Source: Bacillus sp. (in: firmicutes) (GTDB taxonomy: Bacteria > Bacillota > Bacilli > Bacillales > Cytobacillaceae). Taken from it: DNA of 6,979 bases. Below are positions 1 to 4,969 of this stretch, one piece after another. The stretch spans positions 1 to 6,979 of the forward strand of contig DMSR01000384.1 of assembly GCA_003457145.1 (NCBI GenBank). Direction: 5' to 3'. Below the pieces are notes generated by a model, which was given only the letters and a program-made list of their open reading frames with translations, did no database searches and had not been told where the DNA came from. The translations under genes were made by a program, and so were the position numbers. Each line of letters begins with the position of its first letter. Position 1 is the first letter of the stretch.

Positions 1-770
1 GGGATTTGGCCCATAGCCTCGGGATTTTCAATATATTCAAATTGTGCTTTCCCATCAGGTGTTGCGCCAGTTGCCCATCTTCCCTCAGCACTTTCTGTCC
101 CTTTAGAGAAATTCATAAAGGAATAGCTCACTTCCTGTTTTTCATATTTCAGGTTAAAGGTACTTGGGACGACTAATCCATCTTTTTGTTCAAGCTCCGA
201 AATTGCTGCAATCCATTGCAGCTGATGCATATGATCCCTCGCAATCAGGAATGATAGCATGTCCCTGACTCCAGGATCGTCTGTCATTTCATAAAGTCTT
301 ACCGCTTGAAGCCTGCCCTGTGATTCTGCATTTAAATTGGCACGGAAGTCTGCCAGCAGATTTCCACTCGCAATTGTATAGCGAGCATTCCAAGGGTATC
401 CCTGGCTGTCATCAGGTTTGGCTCCCAGACCTCCTACAATCGCGTGCTGCGGATTCATCCCTCCCATTGCAGCAAGAATAATCGGATCCTTCGCAGCTGC
501 TTCCTGTTCCTCAACTGGGGCTCCATCGAGTAATTGGGCTATCATTGTCGCAAGCATCTCCACATGCGCAATTTCCTCAGTCCCGATATCCAACAGCATA
601 TCACGGTATTTCTTTTCACCACGGCAATTCCATCCCTGAAAAAGGTATTGTATCATAACACTCATTTCGCCATATTGCCCGCCGAGAATTTCTTGAAGTT
701 TCTTCGCATATACAGGATCGGGCCGGTCCGGCTTGGCATTATATTGCAATTCTTTGATATGATAGAACAT
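1..770 (-). CDS. Manganese (non-haem) catalase, 3' end outside window
   Basis: The first 256 codons of a dimanganese catalase, which converts hydrogen peroxide to water and oxygen and is normally cytosolic or spore-associated in Bacillus relatives. The reading frame stays open from the ATG at 770 to the window edge. The expected di-Mn ligands are all visible: Glu35 (GGQYGEM), Glu66 and His69 (GTEEIAHVEM), Glu149 (NLNAES) and His182 (ARDHMHQ). This spacing is within one residue of the Lactobacillus plantarum enzyme as I recall it. An AGGT-type Shine-Dalgarno (GGAGGT, 777-782) lies 6 bases before the ATG and fixes the start. At over 256 residues it is longer than the coat protein CotJC (about 190) and fits the full-length Bacillus catalases such as YdbD. 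Only the last residues should be missing. No clear promoter was found just upstream. The family call is firm; the exact orthologue is not. Confidence 0.95.
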   Translation of the reverse strand, partial: MFYHIKELQYNAKPDRPDPVYAKKLQEILGGQYGEMSVMIQYLFQGWNCRGEKKYRDMLLDIGTEEIAHVEMLATMIAQLLDGAPVEEQEAAAKDPIILAAMGGMNPQHAIVGGLGAKPDDSQGYPWNARYTIASGNLLADFRANLNAESQGRLQAVRLYEMTDDPGVRDMLSFLIARDHMHQLQWIAAISELEQKDGLVVPSTFNLKYEKQEVSYSFMNFSKGTESAEGRWATGATPDGKAQFEYIENPEAMGQI

Positions 771-776
771 TTGCTA

Positions 777-782
777 ACCTCC
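777..782 (-). promoter_or_regulatory. Ribosome binding site of the Mn catalase
   Basis: GGAGGT on the minus strand, 6 bases before the ATG at 770. It decides the start of the catalase, whose frame is open at the other end of the window. Confidence 0.85.
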
Positions 783-833
783 AAACTTTTTAACATACAT
801 GGTTAACATTTGTCTTCAGCAGCCAGAATATGT

Positions 834-868
834 ACAAAACAAAAAGAGCAGTTCAATTGGGACTGCTC
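834..868 (-). terminator. Intrinsic terminator reading leftwards, no assigned gene
   Basis: GAGCAGT (846-852) pairs with ACTGCTC (862-868). The stem can be extended by a C-G and a T-G pair to a 5-base loop. On the minus strand it is followed by TTTTTGTTTTGT (834-845). The plus strand has no T-run after the hairpin, so the terminator acts on leftward transcription. The protease at 1081 already has its own terminator, so this second one implies another leftward transcript starting between about 870 and 1040. Confidence 0.75.
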
Positions 869-870
869 CT

Positions 871-1040
871 TAAATTATGAAGCTTTCCTTAAAGCTTCTG
901 ATGCAGAACCTTCCTTCTTACAATTACCAATTTAAAACCGAACAAAGTTTGCAGGAAGGAAAGTGCTTTTTTCGAGAACCAGGACTACATCATTCTATAC
1001 CTGATTGTTAGAAAGGTTATACTGTTTAGAAAATACTCCT
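871..1040 (-). other. Orphan terminated stretch: possible decayed small gene or small RNA
   Basis: This stretch lies between the protease terminator (1042-1075) and a second leftward terminator (834-868). On the minus strand, one frame reads WFSKKALSFLQTLFGFK and then leaves sense. An adjacent frame then reads IGNCKKEGSASEALRKAS and ends at a TAA (875-877). One missing base in the TTTTAAA run near the junction (minus strand of about 930-937) would join the two into a plausible peptide of some 36 residues. A TAG follows the only nearby ATG pair, so no intact start is visible. Seen: the two frames and the terminator. Inferred: that they are remains of one gene. A structured small RNA is the alternative, supported by the hairpin at 879-898. 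I recognise no family. Confidence 0.25.
879..898. repeat. Perfect 8-bp inverted repeat
   Basis: GAAGCTTT (879-886) and AAAGCTTC (891-898) are separated by CCTT and form a tight hairpin on either strand. No T-run follows on either side, so it is not a standard terminator. It lies in the orphan stretch just before the leftward terminator at 834-868 and could be part of a small RNA, or of a decayed coding region that ends at 875. Confidence 0.5.
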
Positions 1041-1041
1041 C

Positions 1042-1075
1042 AAAAAAAAACTGAAGCAGATACGCTTCAGTTTTT
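1042..1075 (-). terminator. Intrinsic terminator of the S8 protease, usable in both directions
   Basis: ACTGAAGC (1050-1057), a 6-base loop, and GCTTCAGT (1064-1071) form an 8-bp stem. It is flanked by nine A (1042-1050) on one side and five T (1071-1075) on the other. On the minus strand it starts 5 bases after the protease stop codon and runs into a nine-base T-run, the stronger direction. Confidence 0.9.
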
Positions 1076-1080
1076 CCCTC

Positions 1081-2418
1081 TTATTGTAATGCGTTAAAAA
1101 CATTCACAAGTCCATGGCCATAATACTCATCATGTCCTGGTTTCCCTAAATCTTCAGCAGTTCTTTGCAGGTGAGTTGAAATTTGCTGTGCTGTAAGGTG
1201 AGGATACTGTGATTTCACTAGCGCAGCAGCGGCAGTAACTTTGGGAGCAGCCATACTGGTTCCGATTTTCCAGCCGTATGAACCCTGGGATACCGGAATG
1301 GTTGATAATGTCCGCGCCTCTAAATCTCTCTTGGCCGTATCACCTTCCTCATTCGGCCAGTTTGGACCATAATCCCCTCCTGGTGAGGAGATGTTCACAT
1401 TGGATGAGCCATAGTTCGAATAATAAGCTAAGGTATCACGGTTTGTTGTTGAAGATACACCAATTACACCTGGAATGCTTGTAAAGGTATCGAATAATGG
1501 CCCGTCATATACTTTGCCAATCCTCTTTTCCGTTTCCATCCGTTTCCCTAAATCCATTCCATTGTTACCGTTCGCTCCAATGATCAGCATTCCCTTTTTC
1601 AGTGCATATTGCACAGCACGTTGAGAGGACAGGTGAAGCGCGCGGTCCTGCTTATCATTCATAATACTGTACGTACCAAGGCTAAGGTTCGCTGAGACGG
1701 CCCCATCATCAGCAGCAGTCGTAATCGCCGATAAAATTCCAGTCCAGTTCATTCGCCCATGGTTGTTAGATACACGAGATGAAGCAATCGCCAGTTCTGG
1801 TCCAACCCCCATCACTCTTCCGTTAGCAGCAATGGTTCCGGCTACGTGTGTTCCATGGGATCCAGCATCTTTGACTGCATCCTCTGGCTGTGCACCTGGG
1901 AAGAAAGCTTTACCGAATACAAGGTTCTCTTTTAAATCGGGATGGCTAAAGTCCACACCAGTGTCGATTACGGCAACGAGAGTTTCCTTGCTGCCAGGAT
2001 TGATTGCCCAGGACTTTCCATCTTCAGTCACACGTTTGATATCCCATTGATAAAGCTTGTACAGATCTGCACTATCCTGTAAAATAGCTGCGCTGTTATT
2101 TAGGCTTAGCGCTGCTCCTTCTTCTTCACTAGAGCGGATTTCTATATCCTCAGAGACAGCAAGAATATTTGAGTTGCCTTGCAGCTCTTCTAGAAATGCC
2201 GGATTATGCGACCTAACATTTACAACACCAATTTGTGAAGCGTCCATGAGAATTTCTGCTCCCGAATCCTTTAGCAATTGAAGAGAAGCACTGTCAGTGT
2301 GTGCTGACTTCAACACTACAATATAATCCCTTTCTACCGATTCCTGTGCGGCTGCCGGAAATTGACCCGAACCAAAAGCGACTAACAGTACAGCCAAAAG
2401 CAATAAGAACTTTTTCAT
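1081..2418 (-). CDS. Secreted subtilisin-family (S8) serine protease with I9 propeptide
   Basis: A 445-residue extracellular endopeptidase precursor. A Sec signal peptide covers about residues 1-24: two Lys, a Leu-rich core, and a likely cut after PAAA. Residues about 31-95 (DYIVVLKSAH to AVSEDIEI) look like an inhibitor I9 propeptide that chaperones folding and is removed by self-cleavage. The catalytic domain runs from about 125 to the end, with Asp152 (AVIDTGVDFSHPDL), His188 (GSHGTHVAGT), oxyanion Asn285 (ANGNNG) and Ser388 (GTSMAAPKV), so the enzyme should be active. There is no C-terminal anchor or extra domain. The segment around residues 330-350 (YYSNYGSSNVNISSPGGDYG) recalls lantibiotic-leader proteases of the EpiP/NisP type, but no lantibiotic genes lie nearby, so a general extracellular protease is equally likely. 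AAGGAGG at 2425-2431 sets the start. A sigma-A-like promoter lies upstream and a terminator immediately downstream, so it is a single-gene unit. Confidence 0.95.
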   Translation of the reverse strand: MKKFLLLLAVLLVAFGSGQFPAAAQESVERDYIVVLKSAHTDSASLQLLKDSGAEILMDASQIGVVNVRSHNPAFLEELQGNSNILAVSEDIEIRSSEEEGAALSLNNSAAILQDSADLYKLYQWDIKRVTEDGKSWAINPGSKETLVAVIDTGVDFSHPDLKENLVFGKAFFPGAQPEDAVKDAGSHGTHVAGTIAANGRVMGVGPELAIASSRVSNNHGRMNWTGILSAITTAADDGAVSANLSLGTYSIMNDKQDRALHLSSQRAVQYALKKGMLIIGANGNNGMDLGKRMETEKRIGKVYDGPLFDTFTSIPGVIGVSSTTNRDTLAYYSNYGSSNVNISSPGGDYGPNWPNEEGDTAKRDLEARTLSTIPVSQGSYGWKIGTSMAAPKVTAAAALVKSQYPHLTAQQISTHLQRTAEDLGKPGHDEYYGHGLVNVFNALQ

Positions 2419-2424
2419 TTACAT

Positions 2425-2431
2425 CCTCCTT
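2425..2431 (-). promoter_or_regulatory. Ribosome binding site of the S8 protease
   Basis: AAGGAGG on the minus strand, 6 bases before the ATG at 2418. It is a near-perfect Bacillus Shine-Dalgarno and confirms the signal-peptide Met as the start. Confidence 0.85.
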
Positions 2432-2448
2432 CGATACCCGAAATATGT

Positions 2449-2470
2449 ACAGTTTAATTATAAGAACTGT
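2449..2470. promoter_or_regulatory. Inverted repeat spanning the protease -10 box, possible operator
   Basis: ACAGTT (2449-2454) and AACTGT (2465-2470) form a perfect 6-bp inverted repeat with a 10-base spacer that contains the whole TATAAT box. A dimeric repressor bound here would block the promoter. No named regulator can be assigned from the sequence. Confidence 0.3.
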
Positions 2471-2486
2471 TGTATTAATATGTAAT
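2457..2486 (-). promoter_or_regulatory. Putative sigma-A promoter of the S8 protease
   Basis: On the minus strand, ATTACA (2481-2486, 4 of 6 matches to TTGACA) is followed after 18 bases by a perfect TATAAT (2457-2462). The start of transcription would fall near 2450, about 30 bases before the ATG. Read by eye, not scored. Confidence 0.55.
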
Positions 2487-2753
2487 TGGTCGAAAGAAGT
2501 GTTTTTGTTCATAAAAAGGCAGAAAAAGGGTACCTTGGTATTAGTATGGATGGCCCGCTATTTTGAAACTGAAAATACTTATTCATTCGTAAAATACCTA
2601 GCTTTGGTCATTACCTTGGCAAAGCGTAAAAATTAGCGAAAAGAGACTTTAATTAATTTAAGAGTAACCGCTTTAAATTAATTTTAGCCATCCTTAACGA
2701 ATAAGTGCGGATTGCCCTGATTTGCTCAAAATGCTGCAACAATAGTGAAGAAA
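2487..2753. other. Intergenic stretch without a supportable gene
   Basis: This lies between the protease promoter and the DUF2161 stop codon. It is AT-rich. It holds one notable inverted repeat (2651-2683) and a weaker GCTTTG/CAAAGC pair near 2600-2626. A plus-strand frame is open through to 2636 but starts antisense inside the protease gene and lacks a Shine-Dalgarno. No tRNA, riboswitch or convincing small gene was seen. Confidence 0.5.
2651..2683. repeat. AT-rich inverted repeat downstream of the DUF2161 gene
   Basis: AATTAATTT (2651-2659) and AAATTAATT (2675-2683) are perfect inverted arms. The inner AAG and CTT extend the stem around the loop AGTAACCG with a bulged T. It lies about 70 bases past the stop codon of the leftward gene at 2754. 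The stem is purely A/T and no long T-run follows on the minus strand, so it would be a weak terminator at best. Confidence 0.35.
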
Positions 2754-3497
2754 TCACTGGACTGAATCATCACTACTTTTGCTGGCTAGTCTTTCCAAAT
2801 AATACTCGACAAGAGCCGGATACTCAGCCAATTCCAGCTTACCTTGATCACTCAGTGAATAGACTCCCCTTTGAATCCTTTCAAACCACTTATAAAAGTT
2901 ATTATATAAAATCGAAGATGTCTTATCACCGGTCCCTAGTTCACGAAGAGTTTTCGCTGACATTGGACCTTCTTTTTCCAGGTAGCATGCAATTTGTATG
3001 CAATTTTCCTTATATGCAGTCATGATTTTGCTCTTGCTGTTGCCGCCAGTATTGTAATCTGCACTCCGTCCCTCTATTTCCTTCAATAGCTTTGACTTCT
3101 TGCGCCGGTTCTCTCCTGTGCTCTTCTTGCGGTCAAAAGGTTCTGGATGGACCACGAAGTCAAGGGTGCGCCTCTTGGCAGTAAAAGACACAGTAATCAA
3201 TCCCAGCTCCAATTTTTTAACGAGCGCAATCACATCATTCCATCTTTTTTTGGACATTCTTTTTGGTTTTGGTATGGCAATGTATACAGCTTCTGTTAGA
3301 CGCTGTCTTCTTGTTGCCTGAAGCAATAGCTCAATATTTAAATTCAGTTTTAATTCTACAATGACTAGCTCATGATCTTTCACAGCCGTTAAATCGCAGT
3401 CATGGACCTCCCCATTTACCGTAAATCCCTGTTTTAAAAAGTGCTTCTGAATTGGCTCATATAAATCTACTTCTAATATTTTTTTCATCTCAGTCAT
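2754..3497 (-). CDS. DUF2161-family PD-(D/E)XK nuclease-fold protein
   Basis: A 247-residue protein with two parts. Residues about 8-120 carry the PD-(D/E)XK phosphodiesterase core: Glu14 in VDLYEPIQ, Asp35 in HDCDLTAV, then Glu48 and Lys50 in IVELKLNLN, with a following LLLQATRRQ helix. This order (DLYEPI, GEVHDCDL, VELK, LTEAVYIAIP) matches my memory of the DUF2161 (putative PDDEXK phosphodiesterase) family. A Lys/Arg-rich linker (about 123-147) leads to a C-terminal domain (about 160-230: YLEKEGPMSAKTLREL, then GVYSLSDQGK) that looks like a winged helix, so DNA binding is likely. The catalytic residues are intact, but the substrate is unknown. The start at 3497 has a modest AGAAGGG 7 bases upstream. 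An internal Met at codon 4 lacks a good site. It is transcribed alone, divergently from the gene at 3645. It could act in DNA repair or defence, but no partner gene is adjacent. Confidence 0.85.
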   Translation of the reverse strand: MTEMKKILEVDLYEPIQKHFLKQGFTVNGEVHDCDLTAVKDHELVIVELKLNLNIELLLQATRRQRLTEAVYIAIPKPKRMSKKRWNDVIALVKKLELGLITVSFTAKRRTLDFVVHPEPFDRKKSTGENRRKKSKLLKEIEGRSADYNTGGNSKSKIMTAYKENCIQIACYLEKEGPMSAKTLRELGTGDKTSSILYNNFYKWFERIQRGVYSLSDQGKLELAEYPALVEYYLERLASKSSDDSVQ

Positions 3498-3530
3498 TTT
3501 ATAACCCTTCTAAACTTCTGTGTTCCTATA

Positions 3531-3559
3531 ATTATAACAAATTAGGTAAACTCCCTTAA
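3531..3559 (-). promoter_or_regulatory. Putative extended -10 promoter of the DUF2161 gene
   Basis: On the minus strand, TGTTATAAT (3531-3539) is a perfect TATAAT preceded by the extended TGn element. A poor -35 (TTAAGG, 3554-3559) lies 17 bases further upstream. The extended element can compensate for a weak -35. The leader before the ATG would be about 28 bases. Confidence 0.5.
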
Positions 3560-3607
3560 GTACTAAAAACAATGCTTAAATTGTGTCATTTAACCGCCAT
3601 AACCACA

Positions 3608-3613
3608 TATAAT
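3608..3613 (+). promoter_or_regulatory. Putative -10 box of the small membrane protein gene
   Basis: A perfect TATAAT lies about 30 bases before the ATG at 3645. The best -35 candidates (GTGTCA at 19 bases, TTGTGT at 21 bases) are badly spaced. The in-frame ATG at 3612 overlaps this box, so it would not be on the transcript, which supports the start at 3645. Confidence 0.35.
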
Positions 3614-3632
3614 GTTTGGTGGATTATGCTAT

Positions 3633-3637
3633 GGAGG
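3633..3637 (+). promoter_or_regulatory. Ribosome binding site deciding the start at 3645
   Basis: GGAGG lies 7 bases before the ATG at 3645. The in-frame ATG at 3612 has no such site, so the shorter 100-residue form is preferred. Confidence 0.8.
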
Positions 3638-3644
3638 ATTAGAA

Positions 3645-3947
3645 ATGAGAATATTCATCCTGATTTTATTGACTTTATTCCTCGGACTATTGGTTTTTCT
3701 GAAGATCGAGATTAACCATGCCAATAAGGCTTCCAATGAGATAAAGCAGGAATATTTCACCCAAGAATACACAATTACAGATTTCAATGAGGCTGGTTAT
3801 TACGGGAAAGCTGCAAATGGAAAAAGGATATTTTTTAAAGAGAAGTACTTGCCTTCAGAGGTAGATCTCCAGATTGAAGATACGGTGATTATATACTTCG
3901 AAAAAGGTGAAAGGATCGATGGTCTGCTAAAAGTGGAAAAGAAATAA
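3645..3947 (+). CDS. Small single-pass membrane protein, unknown function
   Basis: A 100-residue protein that I cannot place in a named family. Residues about 2-19 (RIFILILLTLFLGLLVFL) form one hydrophobic segment, either an uncleaved anchor or a signal peptide without an obvious cut site. The remaining 80 residues are charged and alternate in a way that suggests a small beta-rich domain (EYTITDFNEAGYYGKAANGK, then DTVIIYFEKGE). The segment IEDTVIIYFEKGERIDGLLKVEK resembles an OB-like or SH3-like barrel, but this is only an impression. The topology would put the domain outside the cell. There are no Cys residues and no lipobox. GGAGG at 3633-3637 sets the start, and a strong terminator follows 3 bases after the stop, so it is a single-gene unit. 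It is divergent from the nuclease-fold gene and shares its 147-base upstream region. It is a real gene by Shine-Dalgarno, promoter and terminator; its function is open. Confidence 0.8.
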   Translation: MRIFILILLTLFLGLLVFLKIEINHANKASNEIKQEYFTQEYTITDFNEAGYYGKAANGKRIFFKEKYLPSEVDLQIEDTVIIYFEKGERIDGLLKVEKK

Positions 3948-3950
3948 ACT

Positions 3951-3987
3951 AGGGAGCATGCAATTTTGCATACTCCCTTTCGTTTTT
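3951..3987 (+). terminator. Intrinsic terminator of the small membrane protein gene
   Basis: AGGGAG (3951-3956) pairs with CTCCCT (3973-3978). Inside a C/A mismatch, ATGCAA (3958-3963) pairs with TTGCAT (3966-3971), with a few bases opening as the loop. TTTCGTTTTT follows (3978-3987). It may also stop leftward transcription from the CoxG-like gene, although the T-run on that side is poor. Confidence 0.85.
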
Positions 3988-4043
3988 CTGATTAAAATTG
4001 GCTAAACATGATGAGTTTTGCCATTGAGAGTACATTTGTATAT

Positions 4044-4496
4044 TCAACGATAGGCTTTTCTTTGTTCCAGTTTTTCTGCAATCGCAATGGTCAGTTTCTC
4101 ACCGCTCTTAGGCAGAGAAGTTTTCATGACCCCATTCATTACCGGTCCCATTGCACCTTGTGCCGTCATTTCCAGATATCCAGTCATTTTCGTCCTTTTT
4201 TTATCCAAGGCTGCAGCTTTAAAATAGCCACGGCCAGTAAGGTTTTCATTTATTCCTTTTAAATCGAATGTTACTTTTGTCGGTTCAATCCATTCCTTAA
4301 TCGTAACCTGCAAGCTAATTTTTTTCTTAAGGAGTCCGACGGTTTCTTTAAAGGTCCAATTGGAGTGATTTTCGCTTAACTTTTCATGGCTAATGTATCC
4401 AGGCAGTAAAGGAGCCCAGTTGTCCATATCCTTTACAAATTCCCAAACCTCCTCTATTGGGACATCTATTGTCACTTCATGTTTTCCTTCCGGCAT
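4044..4496 (-). CDS. CoxG-like SRPBCC-fold protein
   Basis: A 150-residue soluble protein of the START/SRPBCC (Bet v 1-like) fold, a helix-grip cup that binds hydrophobic ligands. The N-terminal strand-helix signature (HEVTIDVPIEEVWEFVKDMDNWAPLLPG, residues 6-33) is typical of the carbon monoxide dehydrogenase subunit G (CoxG) group, as are GRGYFKAA (88-95) and the C-terminal long helix with GPVMNGVM. CoxG itself helps recruit CO dehydrogenase, but no cox genes are present, so the role here is probably generic and the ligand is unknown. The frame is open back to 4565, but the extra 23 residues have no ribosome binding site, whereas GGGGG at 4505-4509 sits 8 bases before the ATG at 4496. It stands alone, convergent with the small membrane protein gene. 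The fold is confident; the function is not. Confidence 0.85.
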   Translation of the reverse strand: MPEGKHEVTIDVPIEEVWEFVKDMDNWAPLLPGYISHEKLSENHSNWTFKETVGLLKKKISLQVTIKEWIEPTKVTFDLKGINENLTGRGYFKAAALDKKRTKMTGYLEMTAQGAMGPVMNGVMKTSLPKSGEKLTIAIAEKLEQRKAYR

Positions 4497-4504
4497 GACG
4501 ATTT

Positions 4505-4509
4505 CCCCC
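4505..4509 (-). promoter_or_regulatory. Ribosome binding site deciding the start of the CoxG-like gene
   Basis: AAAGGGGG on the minus strand, 8 bases before the ATG at 4496. The upstream in-frame ATG at 4565 has no comparable site. Confidence 0.65.
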
Positions 4510-4695
4510 TTTTTGGCATTGTTAAAGCAGAAGGTTAAAATACTAACAACAGCAGAAAACCCCATCCACGTTTAACAGAGCCTAGTTTGATTGTCCTTTT
4601 AGAGATATATGTTTGGACAGCTATTTTATACTTTGTCCATTCCATGTTTCTTTTTTATGCAGGTAAACAGGGAAGATTTCGGCATTTCAAAGAGA

Positions 4696-4815
4696 TTATT
4701 TGAATTTATGCACAGAATAACAACCGTCCTGCGGTGCCCTCTTTGTTCTAAACAGCTCGTCCGGTGAGACTGGAAGCACCTTATCCCTTTTCCCTTTCAT
4801 TTGATGTGTATACAT
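4696..4815 (-). CDS. Candidate small protein of 39 residues, unknown
   Basis: An intact minus-strand frame starts with ATG at 4815 (MYTHQMKGKRDKVLPVSPDE) and ends with YSVHKFK and a TAA at 4696-4698. The composition looks like a real basic, soluble peptide. The DNA here is GC-richer than the flanks, as coding DNA in this window tends to be. Codon choice (CCG, GAC, GAG, CTG) is not that of random AT-rich spacer. Against it: neither the ATG at 4815 nor the internal ATG at 4800 (34 residues) has a Shine-Dalgarno. No promoter or terminator is evident either. The next upstream in-frame codons hit a stop 13 codons before the ATG. I recognise no family. It could be a small gene, a decayed gene end, or chance overlap with a structured RNA. 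Confidence 0.35.
   Translation of the reverse strand: MYTHQMKGKRDKVLPVSPDELFRTKRAPQDGCYSVHKFK
4723..4780. other. Possible folded RNA element in the GC-rich island
   Basis: ACCG/CGGT (4723-4726, 4732-4735) forms one short hairpin. CAGCTC with GAG-A-CTG (4753-4758, 4766-4772) forms another. GGTGC/GCACC (4733-4737, 4776-4780) would enclose the second. The first and third pairings share bases and exclude each other. On the minus strand the stretch at 4726-4748 reads GAACAAAGAGGGCACCGCAG, loosely like a T-box core. The same bases lie within the candidate 39-residue frame, so the pairing may be chance. Confidence 0.2.
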
Positions 4816-4860
4816 TTCTGTTTCAATAAAACTTAAGTAATATAAAAGTCAGCAAACTAT

Positions 4861-4888
4861 TTAACAAGAGACGGATCAAAGATATAAA
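4861..4888 (+). promoter_or_regulatory. Putative sigma-A promoter of the haloperoxidase/PAP2 gene
   Basis: TTAACA (4861-4866, 5 of 6 matches) and TATAAA (4883-4888, 5 of 6 matches) are separated by 16 bases. Transcription would start near 4895 and give a leader of about 75 bases to the ATG at 4970. Confidence 0.5.
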
Positions 4889-4956
4889 ATTCCCGAAATC
4901 ATGTTCACAGCCTATCCACTTTCATTTGTATTACATATGATAAATCAACAAACCAT

Positions 4957-4964
4957 GGCGGTGA
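4957..4964 (+). promoter_or_regulatory. Ribosome binding site deciding the start at 4970
   Basis: GGCGGTGA is close to the consensus GGAGGTGA and lies 5 bases before the ATG at 4970. None of the earlier in-frame ATG codons (4901, 4940, 4955) has a recognisable site, and the protein family signal begins only after 4970. Confidence 0.6.
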
Positions 4965-4969
4965 ACACT

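Larger units (their letters stand above)
4497..4860. other. Long intergenic stretch with one candidate small gene
   Basis: Between the CoxG-like start and the promoter of the haloperoxidase-type gene. Most is AT-rich and featureless to the eye. It includes a short GGACA/TGTCC inverted repeat on the minus strand around 4613-4637 without a T-run. The exception is a GC-richer island at 4720-4790, which carries both a candidate 39-codon reading frame on the minus strand (4696-4815) and a possible RNA fold. No clear promoter for the CoxG-like gene was identified. Confidence 0.5.

Noticed and set aside
877..1011. Plus-strand frame of 44 codons starting MKLSLKLLMQ
   Set aside because: It has no Shine-Dalgarno, begins inside the 8-bp hairpin, and runs against the direction implied by the nearby terminator.
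1763..2281. Long plus-strand frames antisense to the protease
   Set aside because: They are complementary-strand shadows of the protease coding sequence and have no ribosome binding sites.
2301..2636. Plus-strand frame of 111 codons crossing the protease start region
   Set aside because: Its first third is antisense to the protease signal peptide and promoter, there is no ribosome binding site, and the translation resembles no family. The tail after 2540 looks slightly protein-like but has no usable start.
3612..3644. Upstream ATG extending the small membrane protein by 11 residues
   Set aside because: That ATG overlaps a TATAAT box and has no ribosome binding site, while GGAGG stands 7 bases before the ATG at 3645.
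4497..4565. 23-residue N-terminal extension of the CoxG-like protein with a hydrophobic stretch
   Set aside because: It could be mistaken for a signal peptide, but it lacks a ribosome binding site, and the SRPBCC fold begins right after the ATG at 4496.
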